64,000 bases of DNA from Clostridia bacterium (GTDB taxonomy: Bacteria; Bacillota; Clostridia; Oscillospirales; Acutalibacteraceae), in NCBI GenBank assembly GCA_017428085.1, contig JAFRRP010000004.1, positions 62,001 to 126,000 of the forward strand, written 5' to 3'. Each line of letters begins with the position of its first letter. Position 1 is the stretch's first letter. Under the pieces are notes generated by a model that worked only from the letters and a program-made list of their open reading frames with translations, was not told where the DNA came from and made no database searches. This document shows, one piece after another, positions 34,060-41,451 of this stretch. The position numbers and the translations under genes are program-made.

Positions 34060-34235
34060 CCTGATCTTACAAAAAACGCATACTTTCTTTTTTTTGCCGC
34101 GCGTACTTCTTTATAAGAAAACGGCTGCGCCGCAGCGCAGGATACAAACCGTTTTCCTGTTAAATAAATATATGCCGCCGCGGCGGAAATATGCTTAAGG
34201 CACCGCCGTACCAACACGGCGGCGCCATGTACGTC
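34060..34235. other. Hairpin-rich gap between ftsL and the PBP gene
   Basis: Three stems lie in this gap, read on the minus strand: CGCCGCCGTG with TACGGCGG, CCGCCGCGGCGG, and GAAAACGG...CCGTTTTC enclosing CTGCGC-TGCG-GCGCAG. The last is followed by TTATAAAG rather than a T-run. They could process or attenuate the cluster transcript. No gene is visible. Confidence 0.4.
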
Positions 34236-34238
34236 ATG

Positions 34239-34739
34239 TTATCTTACACTGTTGGAGTACAGTACCCTGTCCCCCTTGGACAGATCGATACACTCCACCT
34301 GATAGCTTTCCACCTTCGTCATGCCCAGCACGTTGACGGCGTAGCTGTCGATCTTCGCGATGCTCATCTTGCTGTTGAGCTCCGCGTTCAGCCGCACGTT
34401 CTCGCTTTTGGCGATCTCGATATCCGCCTCCACCGCGTCGATCTTGCGGATCAGCTCGTAGCGCTCCGCGCCGGCGGAGATCTGGCAGCAGACCACGCCG
34501 AACACCACCGCTACGAACACGAGCATAAATACGATGCGCATGCGGCTGGCGCGCTCCTCGATCTTTTTCTGCTCCGCGGACTTCGGTTTTACCTTTTTCA
34601 GGACCGGCTTATACTGCGGCTCTTCCTTCCGTTTGGGCGCGGCATTCCCATGCGCGCCGTAAGCGCGCGCGGTCGCCGCCCTGCTTTCAAACAGCTCGAA
34701 GGCGTAAGGCTCCTCCGTCAGTTGTGCCGTTCCGTACAT
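34239..34739 (-). CDS. ftsL: FtsL-like septum protein
   Basis: Small bitopic division protein. The 166-aa product has a basic cytoplasmic N-terminus (KRKEEPQYKPVLKKVKPK), one membrane segment (about 69-88) and a short coiled coil (about 92-130, AERYELIRKIDAVEADIEIAKSEN-like heptads). A C-terminal part of about 35 residues has LGMTKVESYQVECIDL. Position between rsmH and the class B PBP is the classical one for ftsL; sequence alone would only say septum-formation-initiator-like. Confidence 0.85.
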   Translation of the reverse strand: MYGTAQLTEEPYAFELFESRAATARAYGAHGNAAPKRKEEPQYKPVLKKVKPKSAEQKKIEERASRMRIVFMLVFVAVVFGVVCCQISAGAERYELIRKIDAVEADIEIAKSENVRLNAELNSKMSIAKIDSYAVNVLGMTKVESYQVECIDLSKGDRVLYSNSVR

Positions 34740-34767
34740 AATGCGTTTCCTCTTTCCGTTCTCTTCT

Positions 34768-35727
34768 CTATCTCTGCTCGGTATGATCCTTTAATTTCAC
34801 AATGCTTCTCAATCGTGCGCTGCGGCTGCGCGGGTTCTCCTCGATCTCCCGTTCGCCGGGGCTGACCGATTTGAACGGCAGCTCCCCCGCCGGCGTCCGG
34901 CCGCACACGCACACCGGAAAATCCTTCGGGCAGCGGCACCCCGTACATAGCTCCCGGAACACCTGTTTCACCGCCCGGTCCTCCAGCGAATGGAAGGTGA
35001 TGACCGACAAAACGCCGCCTTCCTTCAGGCAGCCGAACATGCTGTACAGCGCGTCCGGCAGATGCTCGATCTCTCCGTTGACCTCGATGCGGATCGCCTG
35101 GAAGGTGCGCCTCGCGGGGTGGCCCCCTTCCCTTCTGGCCCGCGCCGGGATGGCGTTTTTGACCGTTTCGGCCAGTTGAAACGTCGTTTCAAACGGCTTT
35201 TTCGCCCGTTCGGCAACGATCAGCCGCGCGATGCTGCGGGCGAATTTCTCCTCGCCGTAACAGGCAATTATCCGGAACAGCTCCTGCTCCGAATAACCGT
35301 TCACCACGTCCGCCGCGCTCATGCCCTCTTTGGACATCCGCATGTCCAGCGGCGCGTCCTTATGAAAAGAAAAACCTCTCTCCGCCGTATCCAGCTGATA
35401 AGAGCTGACGCCGAGATCCGCCATGATCCCGTCGACACGTTCCACGCCGAGCCCGTCCAGCACAGACCGGATATTGCCGAAGTTGTCGTTGACCACTGTC
35501 ACGTTTCCGCGGGAAGCAAATTTATCCCGCAGATTGGCCACCGCGTCCGGGTCCCGGTCAATGGCGATCAGTCTTCCGTCGGCGGAAAGCCTGTCCGCCA
35601 CGGCCTTGCTGTGGCCGCCGCCCCCGGCGGTGCAGTCCACGTAGATCCCGTCGGGCCGTACGCCCAGCGAATCCACCGTTTCGTGAAAAAGGACGGGGAC
35701 GTGCGAAAACTCCATAGCGCGTTCCAT
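34768..35727 (-). CDS. rsmH: 16S rRNA m4C1402 methyltransferase RsmH
   Basis: SAM-dependent methylase of C1402 in 16S rRNA. The 319-aa product has HVPVLFHETVDSLGVRPDG, the SAM site VDCTAGGGGHS and DLGVSSYQLD. DMRMSKEGMSAADVVNGY, ARRTFQAIRIEVNGE and FHSLEDRAVKQVF also fit the family. It follows mraZ, with the start only two bases from its stop; an internal ATG at 35715 is an alternative start. Next comes ftsL. Confidence 0.97.
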   Translation of the reverse strand: MERAMEFSHVPVLFHETVDSLGVRPDGIYVDCTAGGGGHSKAVADRLSADGRLIAIDRDPDAVANLRDKFASRGNVTVVNDNFGNIRSVLDGLGVERVDGIMADLGVSSYQLDTAERGFSFHKDAPLDMRMSKEGMSAADVVNGYSEQELFRIIACYGEEKFARSIARLIVAERAKKPFETTFQLAETVKNAIPARARREGGHPARRTFQAIRIEVNGEIEHLPDALYSMFGCLKEGGVLSVITFHSLEDRAVKQVFRELCTGCRCPKDFPVCVCGRTPAGELPFKSVSPGEREIEENPRSRSARLRSIVKLKDHTEQR

Positions 35728-35728
35728 A

Positions 35729-36151
35729 TCAATAGACGATCTCGGGGTAATCCTCCGGCGTCAATTCAGCGGCGGCGGCTTCCCTCTTGTCGTGGGCGGC
35801 CTTGCTCCAGATCTCCAGGCGGTTGGCTTCGCCGGTGATCACCACGTCGGTCCCCAGCGAAGCGTGCTCGATGAAGTCCTGCGGCACGGTAAAGCGCCCC
35901 TGCTTATCGATGGCGACCGTAACGGCCGACGCGAAGAAGCGCCGCTGCATTTCTCTCTCCTGCGGGGTGCGGGAAAGCATTTTTACCTGATCGACGAGTT
36001 TTTCGAAATTGGAGTTATCGTAGATGGAAATGCATTTATCAGGAGATTTGAACAAGACAAATTCCTCGCCGATATTTTCACGAAAGCGCGCGGGAATGAA
36101 CAGACGGCCCTTTGCGTCAAGCGTATGATAAAAAGTACCGAGATAATACAC
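35729..36151 (-). CDS. mraZ: Transcriptional regulator MraZ
   Basis: DNA-binding AbrB-like protein that controls the mra/dcw cluster in other bacteria. The 140-aa product shows the duplicated motif: LDAKGRLFIPARFRE near residue 11 and IDKQGRFTVPQDFIEHA near residue 80. GAAGGAGG precedes the start. As first gene of the cluster, it is downstream of a near-consensus promoter. I did not find a clear MraZ repeat operator. Confidence 0.96.
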   Translation of the reverse strand: MYYLGTFYHTLDAKGRLFIPARFRENIGEEFVLFKSPDKCISIYDNSNFEKLVDQVKMLSRTPQEREMQRRFFASAVTVAIDKQGRFTVPQDFIEHASLGTDVVITGEANRLEIWSKAAHDKREAAAAELTPEDYPEIVY

Positions 36152-36234
36152 GTCCGCGCCTCCTTCCTGAAAATCGCATCAGTTTTTGATGCTTTTTGTG
36201 GGATTTTAATGCTATTTGCACCCCTGTGCTCCTC

Positions 36235-36263
36235 ATTATATAACAGAGGTATGAAAATTGCAA
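36235..36263 (-). promoter_or_regulatory. Promoter of mraZ and the division cluster
   Basis: The minus strand reads TTGCAA (36263-36258), 17 bp, TATAAT (36240-36235), a strong vegetative promoter. Leader length to mraZ is about 75 nt. Confidence 0.8.
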
Positions 36264-36285
36264 TAGAAAAATCAAAAAAAATCCG

Positions 36286-36313
36286 TTGCATTTCGGTTTT
36301 TTTTCGATATAAT
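36286..36313 (+). promoter_or_regulatory. Divergent promoter of HAD hydrolase gene
   Basis: TTGCAT (36286-36291), 16 bp, TATAAT (36308-36313) on the plus strand. It stands back-to-back with the mraZ promoter. Confidence 0.7.
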
Positions 36314-36384
36314 GAGAAACAGAAGACGGCCGCGGACATCCGGCGGCGGAAAGGAACGCGCGAAAGGCCGCGCGAGGCAGCAAA

Positions 36385-37194
36385 ATGGCGTTTTCAACGG
36401 AGATCATCCGCCCCTACAAGGGCCGCGGCGTGCGTTGCGCGCTGTTCGATTTCGACGGCACGATCAGCCTGATCCGCGAGGGCTGGCAGCAGATCATGAC
36501 GCCCTATTTCTGCGAGTGCGTGGAGGCGCTGGGGACCGGCGAGCCGCGGGACGCGATCGAGGCGGAGGTACGGGAATTCATCGACCGGCTGACGGGCAAA
36601 CAGACCATTTTTCAGTGCATAGCGCTGGACGAGGCCATCGTGCGGCGGGGCGGCCCGCACCGGGAGCCGCTGGTATACAAAACCGAGTACCTGCGGCGGC
36701 TGGCGGTCCACATCGCGGACCGCAAAAAGGGACTGGCCGACGGTACGATAAAAAAAGAAGCGCTCACCGTAAAGGGAGCGCGGGAGATCCTGATCGGCCT
36801 GCGGGAGGCCGGGATCAAGTGTTATCTTGCCAGCGGCACGGACGAGCCGGACGTAATGGCGGAAGCCGAACTGCTTGGCGTGGACAGCTTTTTTGACGGC
36901 GGCATCCACGGCGCGCGGGACGGGCTGACGGACTGTTCCAAAGAGGCTGTCATCAAGGAACTGCTGGAAAGCGAGCGGGTGCAGCCGGAGGAGCTGGTCA
37001 CCTTCGGCGACGGCTGCGTGGAGATCGAGCTGACCGCCGCCATCGGCGGGTACGCGGTGGGCGTGGCCACCGACGAAAAGACCGGCGACGGCGTGGACCC
37101 GTGGAAGCGCGGACGGCTGCTTTCCGCCGGGGCCGCCATGATCATCCCCCACTTCGCCGAACCGGAGACGGTGTTGAAGGCGCTGGGGCTGTAA
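36385..37194 (+). CDS. HAD superfamily hydrolase
   Basis: A 269-aa soluble phosphatase-like protein of the haloacid dehalogenase superfamily. Motif I is LFDFDGTISLIR (nucleophile and acid/base Asp), motif II CYLASGTDEPD, motif III the Lys in SKEAVIKEL, and motif IV FGDGCVEIELTAAIGG. A helical cap lies between I and II, with a phosphoglycolate phosphatase/beta-phosphoglucomutase-like layout. The substrate cannot be told. It is transcribed alone, divergent from mraZ. Confidence 0.85.
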   Translation: MAFSTEIIRPYKGRGVRCALFDFDGTISLIREGWQQIMTPYFCECVEALGTGEPRDAIEAEVREFIDRLTGKQTIFQCIALDEAIVRRGGPHREPLVYKTEYLRRLAVHIADRKKGLADGTIKKEALTVKGAREILIGLREAGIKCYLASGTDEPDVMAEAELLGVDSFFDGGIHGARDGLTDCSKEAVIKELLESERVQPEELVTFGDGCVEIELTAAIGGYAVGVATDEKTGDGVDPWKRGRLLSAGAAMIIPHFAEPETVLKALGL

Positions 37195-37359
37195 AGAGTT
37201 GTAAGGTGTAAGGTTTGAGGTGGCAGAGAGGAAAGATCAAGATGGCAGGGGGAAGAATACGGCCTTTTGCCGCGCGGCAGTACCGATACGGGAAACAGTT
37301 TCCCTTTTCCCTACCTTTATATATCACTTTATTATCTCTTTATTGTGTATTTATTATTG

Positions 37360-37500
37360 ATTATCATTTTGATAACGCTTCCGTAGGCGAAACGCCTACG
37401 CCCCATAGGCGAAACGATAACGCCTCATAGGCGAAACGACAACACCTTTCATCATCAAAATGATAACGCCATAGGCGAAACGACTGCGCCCCCGTAAACG
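37360..37500. repeat. Degenerate 22-bp tandem array (TAGGCGAAACG core)
   Basis: TAGGCGAAACG starts at 37384, 37406, 37428 and 37472, a period of 22 bp with one diverged unit (ATCATCAAAATGATAACGCC) in the 44-bp gap. The first unit folds into the perfect hairpin CGTAGGCG-AAA-CGCCTACG. There are no unique spacers, so it is not a CRISPR array. Confidence 0.7.
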
Positions 37501-37737
37501 GAGGCGCAGTCTTCTTTTCCAGGCATAAAAAAGAGGTTCATCACGGATTTCGGTGGGATCTGATCTGTAAAATAAAGGTTTGTCGGGAAACCCGGCAGCC
37601 CGGCAAATCCCGATCGCTCCATCCCGCGATTTTCCGTGATGCACCGAAAAAAAAAAAGCAGCCCGAAAATGAACTGCTTCTGAAATTGCCGAAAAACCGT
37701 TGTCAAATATGGAATCGCGTTGCGAACGCTGCCGCAG
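37501..37737. other. Gene-free part of the HAD-rubrerythrin gap
   Basis: A minus-strand open frame crosses this part, but it lacks a ribosome binding site and runs through repeats. A segment near 37538-37580 (CACGGATTT, GGTTTGTCGGG) weakly resembles the flank of the 155-bp repeat near 20935, suggesting a shared dispersed element. Confidence 0.35.
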
Positions 37738-37890
37738 CACACGCCGCAGCACACGCCGTAGCACGCTGTCGTAGCACGCTGCCGTAGCACGCTGCCTCAG
37801 CAGCGTTAACAACGAACGTACACGGCTTTAACGGAGCTGAGGCTCCGTGCTACGATCAGACTTTGACGGAGCTGAGGCTCCGTGCTGCGG
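37738..37890. repeat. Cluster of REP-like hairpins with tandem heads
   Basis: Five tandem heads of the form CGCAGCACACGC or CGTAGCACGCTG (37740-37790) lead into the hairpin ACGCTGC-CTCA-GCAGCGT (37789-37806). Two hairpins ACGGAGC-TGAG-GCTCCGT follow in opposite orientation (37831-37848 and 37866-37883), each with a GCTACG or GCTGCGG tail. They lie right after the stop of the rubrerythrin gene on the minus strand. Confidence 0.85.
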
Positions 37891-37893
37891 TTT

Positions 37894-38442
37894 TTATTTG
37901 AAGTATCTCTCCAGCAGGCCCTTGAAGGCTTTGCCGTGTCTGGCTTCGTCGCGGGCCATTTCATGGACCGTGTCGTGGATGGCGTCAAGGCCCAGCGCTT
38001 TGGCTTTCTTGGCCAGCTCCGTCTTGCCCTCGGTAGCGCCGTTTTCGGCTTCCACGCGCATCTGCAGGTTTTTCTTGGTGGAATCGGTGACGACCTCGCC
38101 CAGCAGCTCCGCGAACTTGGCGGCGTGCTCGGCCTCTTCATAGGCGGCCTTCTCCCAGTAAGCGCCGACCTCGGGATAACCCTCTCTGTAAGCGACTCTC
38201 GCCATGGCCAGATACATGCCGACCTCGCTGCATTCGCCCTGGAAATTGGCGCGAAGGCCTTCCACGATCTCCGCGTCCACACCCTTGGCAATGCCGACCA
38301 CGTGCTCGGCCGCCCAGGTCATTTCGCCGTCTTCCTTGATCTCCACGAACTTATCGCCGGGGGCGTGGCAAAGGGGGCATTCGGTGGGGCAGGTATCGCT
38401 TTCCACGATCTGGCCGCAAACTAAACATTTCCATTTTTTCAT
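37894..38442 (-). CDS. Reverse rubrerythrin (NADH peroxidase component)
   Basis: Protects anaerobes by reducing hydrogen peroxide, and possibly oxygen, with electrons from NADH via a rubredoxin reductase. The 182-aa product has the rubredoxin domain first (CLVCG at 6-10, CPLCHAPG about 22-29) and the ferritin-like diiron domain second. This is the order of reverse rubrerythrins. Diiron ligands are seen in [33 protein letters not shown] and [11 protein letters not shown]. It is monocistronic, with a REP-like cluster directly downstream. Confidence 0.93.
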   Translation of the reverse strand: MKKWKCLVCGQIVESDTCPTECPLCHAPGDKFVEIKEDGEMTWAAEHVVGIAKGVDAEIVEGLRANFQGECSEVGMYLAMARVAYREGYPEVGAYWEKAAYEEAEHAAKFAELLGEVVTDSTKKNLQMRVEAENGATEGKTELAKKAKALGLDAIHDTVHEMARDEARHGKAFKGLLERYFK

Positions 38443-38543
38443 AATAAAAGCTCCTTTATCTGTTTTATTTAAATCAATTATATCTCATCTCCGCCGCTTT
38501 GTAAATAGCAAAGCGAAAAATCTTTTTTCTGCCCAAAACGGGA

Positions 38544-38572
38544 TTGACTATCTCGTTTTATTGCTTTAATAT
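38544..38572 (+). promoter_or_regulatory. Promoter of sugar ABC transporter operon
   Basis: TTGACT (38544-38549), 17 bp, TAATAT (38567-38572). The first gene starts about 20 bp downstream. No catabolite-control (cre) operator was recognised. Confidence 0.6.
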
Positions 38573-38593
38573 AGTAAAATGAGAGGTGAGCGT

Positions 38594-39682
38594 ATGAAGA
38601 TCGTATTTGAGCATCTGACAAAGATCTACCCCAGCCGCAAAAAGGGCGGAGCCCCGGTGACGGCGGTGGCGGATTTTGATTTCGAGATACCCGACGGCAC
38701 GCTGGTGGGGCTGCTGGGCCCCTCCGGCTGCGGCAAAAGCACGGCGCTGAACCTGATCAGCGGGCTGGCGGAGCCGACGCAGGGGCGCATCCTGTTCGGC
38801 GACGAGGACGTGACCGCCCTGCCGCCGGAAAAGCGCGGCGTGGGGCTGGTGTTCCAGAACTACGCGCTGTACCCCCACATGACGGTGCGGCAGAACATCC
38901 TGTTCCCGCTGCAGAACCTGAAGGGCCCGCAGAAGCTCTCCAAAGAGGAGATGGAAAAGCGCGTCAACGAGGCGGCTGCGCTGGTGCAGATCGAGCAATT
39001 GATGGACCGCAAGCCCTCCGAGATGTCCGGCGGGCAGCAGCAGCGGGTGGCCATCGCCCGGGCGCTGGTAAAAACGCCCCGGGTGCTGCTGCTGGACGAG
39101 CCCCTTTCCAACCTGGACGCCCGCCTGCGGCTGCAGACCAGGGAGGAGATCCGGCGCATCCAGCGCAAGACCGGCGTCACCACCATCTTCGTCACCCATG
39201 ATCAGGAGGAGGCCATGAGCATTTCCGATCGGATCGTGGTGATGAAGGCCGGCGCGGTCCACCAGATCGGCCGACCTCAGGACGTGTACGACGAGCCCGC
39301 GGATTCCTTCGTGGCCAAGTTCCTCGGCACCCCGCCCATCAACGTGTTCCGGGGCTCCGTCCGGGGCGGGAAGCTCTATATCGGGAGCGAGGCCGTGCTG
39401 GACGTGAAGGCGGCGGACCGTGAAGCCGTGGAAGTCGGCGTGCGGCCGGAGGGCTTTATTCCCAAGGAAGACGGCGCGCTCACCTGCCGTCTGCAGGCGG
39501 TGGAGGTCATGGGCCGGGATATTTCCATCGTCTCCCGGCACGACGCCTCAGAGGCTGCCATCCGCGCCATCGTCAGCGCGGAGCACGCGGCCATGGCCAC
39601 GGGCGAGACCGTCCGCTTCGACCTGAAGCCCAACAAGGTGTTCGCCTTTGAGACGGAAAGCGGCGCGCGTATCGCGCTGTGA
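38594..39682 (+). CDS. Sugar ABC transporter ATPase (UgpC/MsmK/MalK type)
   Basis: Energises import of a sugar or glycerol-phosphate-like solute. I take ATG 38594 (MKIVFEHLTKIYPS), with GAGAGGTG upstream; 362 aa. The motifs are GPSGCGKST (Walker A), GLVFQNYALYPHMTV (Q-loop), MSGGQQQRVAIARAL (signature), VLLLDEPLSNLD (Walker B) and FVTHDQEEAM. A C-terminal TOBE-type domain (about 240-362) holds FLGTPPINVF. The ATPase, two permeases and binding protein form one operon with short gaps, so this is a dedicated ATPase rather than a shared one. Confidence 0.93.
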   Translation: MKIVFEHLTKIYPSRKKGGAPVTAVADFDFEIPDGTLVGLLGPSGCGKSTALNLISGLAEPTQGRILFGDEDVTALPPEKRGVGLVFQNYALYPHMTVRQNILFPLQNLKGPQKLSKEEMEKRVNEAAALVQIEQLMDRKPSEMSGGQQQRVAIARALVKTPRVLLLDEPLSNLDARLRLQTREEIRRIQRKTGVTTIFVTHDQEEAMSISDRIVVMKAGAVHQIGRPQDVYDEPADSFVAKFLGTPPINVFRGSVRGGKLYIGSEAVLDVKAADREAVEVGVRPEGFIPKEDGALTCRLQAVEVMGRDISIVSRHDASEAAIRAIVSAEHAAMATGETVRFDLKPNKVFAFETESGARIAL

Positions 39683-39695
39683 CGGAGGACGGGCG

Positions 39696-40586
39696 ATGAA
39701 ACAGAACGGCAAAAAGGCGTGGCTGTACCTGCTGCCCGCCATCGCGTTTTTAGGCGTATTCATGGTCTACCCCCTGCTGGACGTGTTCGTGTACTCTTTT
39801 GAGGAGGGCTATAACTCCGCGTCCCAGTCCTACTTCGGCGTGGGCCTTTACAACTATTCCTACGTGCTGCACGATCCGTTCTTTTTGCAGGCGGTAAAGA
39901 ACACCTTCCTGCTGGTGATCGTGACGGTGCCCCTGTCCACGGGCTTCGCGCTGCTGATCTCGCTGGGGCTGCACAGCGTCAAAAAGCTGCAGCAGCTCTT
40001 CCAGACGATCTATTTTTTGCCCTATGTCACCAACACGCTGGCGGTGGGGCTGGTCTTCATGATCTTATTTAAAAAGACGGAGTACTCCGCGGGGCTGATG
40101 AACCTGCTGCTGGGGGCCTTCGGCATGAGCCCGGTGGATTTCATCGACGGTCCCTACTGGGCCAAGCTGTTCGTGCTGTGCTTTTACACGGTGTGGATCG
40201 TGCTGCCCTTCAAGATCCTGATTTTGACAAGCGCCCTCGCCTCGGTGGACCAAACCTACTACGACGCGGCGAAAGTGGACGGCGCGGGGCGCTGGCGCGT
40301 GTTCTCGCGCATCACGCTGCCCATGATCTCCCCGATGATCTTCTATCTGGTCATCACCGGTTTCATCGGGGCGTTCAAGGCCTATTCCGACGCGGTGGCG
40401 CTGTTCGGCGTCAACCTGAACGCGGCGGGCATGAACACCATCGTGGGCTACATCTACGACATGCTCTACGGCGACAGCGGCGGCTACCCGTCCTACGCCT
40501 CGGCGGCGGCCGTCATCCTGTTCGCCGTGGTGCTGACCATCACGGTGATCAACCTGACCGTAAGCAGAAAGAATACGGCGAAGTAA
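39696..40586 (+). CDS. Sugar ABC transporter permease (UgpA/MalF type)
   Basis: Inner-membrane permease of the CUT1 class. ATG 39696 has GGAGG eight bases upstream; 296 aa, six predicted spans. The coupling-loop motif YYDAAKVDGAGRWRVFSRITLPMI (EAA-x3-G-x9-I-x-LP type, here split as DAAKVDGAG and ITLPMI) is present. It lies 13 bp after the ATPase gene and 13 bp before the second permease. Confidence 0.92.
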   Translation: MKQNGKKAWLYLLPAIAFLGVFMVYPLLDVFVYSFEEGYNSASQSYFGVGLYNYSYVLHDPFFLQAVKNTFLLVIVTVPLSTGFALLISLGLHSVKKLQQLFQTIYFLPYVTNTLAVGLVFMILFKKTEYSAGLMNLLLGAFGMSPVDFIDGPYWAKLFVLCFYTVWIVLPFKILILTSALASVDQTYYDAAKVDGAGRWRVFSRITLPMISPMIFYLVITGFIGAFKAYSDAVALFGVNLNAAGMNTIVGYIYDMLYGDSGGYPSYASAAAVILFAVVLTITVINLTVSRKNTAK

Positions 40587-40599
40587 GGGGGCGAAGGGA

Positions 40600-41451
40600 A
40601 TGACGAAACAAAAAACCGGCTTCGGCGGCAAGCTGCTGAAAGCGCTGACCTACGCGCTGCTGTCCCTGTGGGGGCTGGCGGTGCTGTTCCCCTTTTACTG
40701 GATGCTCCTGACCAGCGTCAAAAGCTACGGCGCGTACAGCGCGGAGTATATCCCGAAATTCTTTACGCTGACACCGACACTGGAAAACTACTTCAAGGCG
40801 TTCACCACCGTGCCGCTGGGCAGATACTTCGGCAACACGCTGCTGTTCACGCTGGTCACCACGGCGCTGATGATGGCGGTCATCACCCTGTCGGCCTTCG
40901 CCTTCGCGCGGCTGGATTTCAAGGGAAAGCACCTGCTGTTCGCCTTCTTCCTCGCGCTGATGATGATCCCGAACGAGCTGGTCATCATCACCAACTTCGT
41001 CACCATCACAAATTTAGACCTGCGCAATACCTTTACGGGACTGATCTTACCCTCCGTGACCTCCGTGTTCTACATCTACCTGCTGAAGGAGCAGTTCGAG
41101 CAGATCCCGGACGAGCTGTACTACGCCGCCAAGGTGGACGGCACCTCCGATTTCAAGTATCTGTTCAAGGTGATGCTGCCCATCTGCCGCCCCACGGTGG
41201 TGACGGTGTGCATCTTGAAGGTCATCGAGTGCTGGAACTCCTACGTGTGGCCGCGGCTCATCACCGACGACCCGGCCCACTTCCTTGTGTCCAACGGCAT
41301 CCAGGAGATCCGCGAAAACGGCTTCGGGCGGGAGGATATCCCCGCCATGATGGCGGCGGTGGTGGTCATCTCCGTTCCCCTCATTGTCCTGTTCCTGATC
41401 TTCCGTAAAAAGATCATGGCGGGCGTCGCGAGAGGAGGCACGAAGGGATGA
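40600..41451 (+). CDS. Sugar ABC transporter permease (UgpE/MalG type)
   Basis: Partner permease of 283 aa with six predicted spans. It has LFPFYWMLLTSVK near the N-terminus and the coupling motif YYAAKVDGTSDFKYLFKVMLP, read as AAKVDGT with VMLP. Its stop overlaps the start of the binding protein (ATGA), giving translational coupling. Confidence 0.92.
   Translation: MTKQKTGFGGKLLKALTYALLSLWGLAVLFPFYWMLLTSVKSYGAYSAEYIPKFFTLTPTLENYFKAFTTVPLGRYFGNTLLFTLVTTALMMAVITLSAFAFARLDFKGKHLLFAFFLALMMIPNELVIITNFVTITNLDLRNTFTGLILPSVTSVFYIYLLKEQFEQIPDELYYAAKVDGTSDFKYLFKVMLPICRPTVVTVCILKVIECWNSYVWPRLITDDPAHFLVSNGIQEIRENGFGREDIPAMMAAVVVISVPLIVLFLIFRKKIMAGVARGGTKG

Noticed and set aside
37360..37500. Possible CRISPR array
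   Set aside because: The 22-bp units abut each other without unique spacers, and no cas gene is in the window.
37396..37812. A 138-codon minus-strand frame in the repeat island
   Set aside because: It runs through the REP-like cluster and the 22-bp array, has no ribosome binding site, and its product reflects the repeats.
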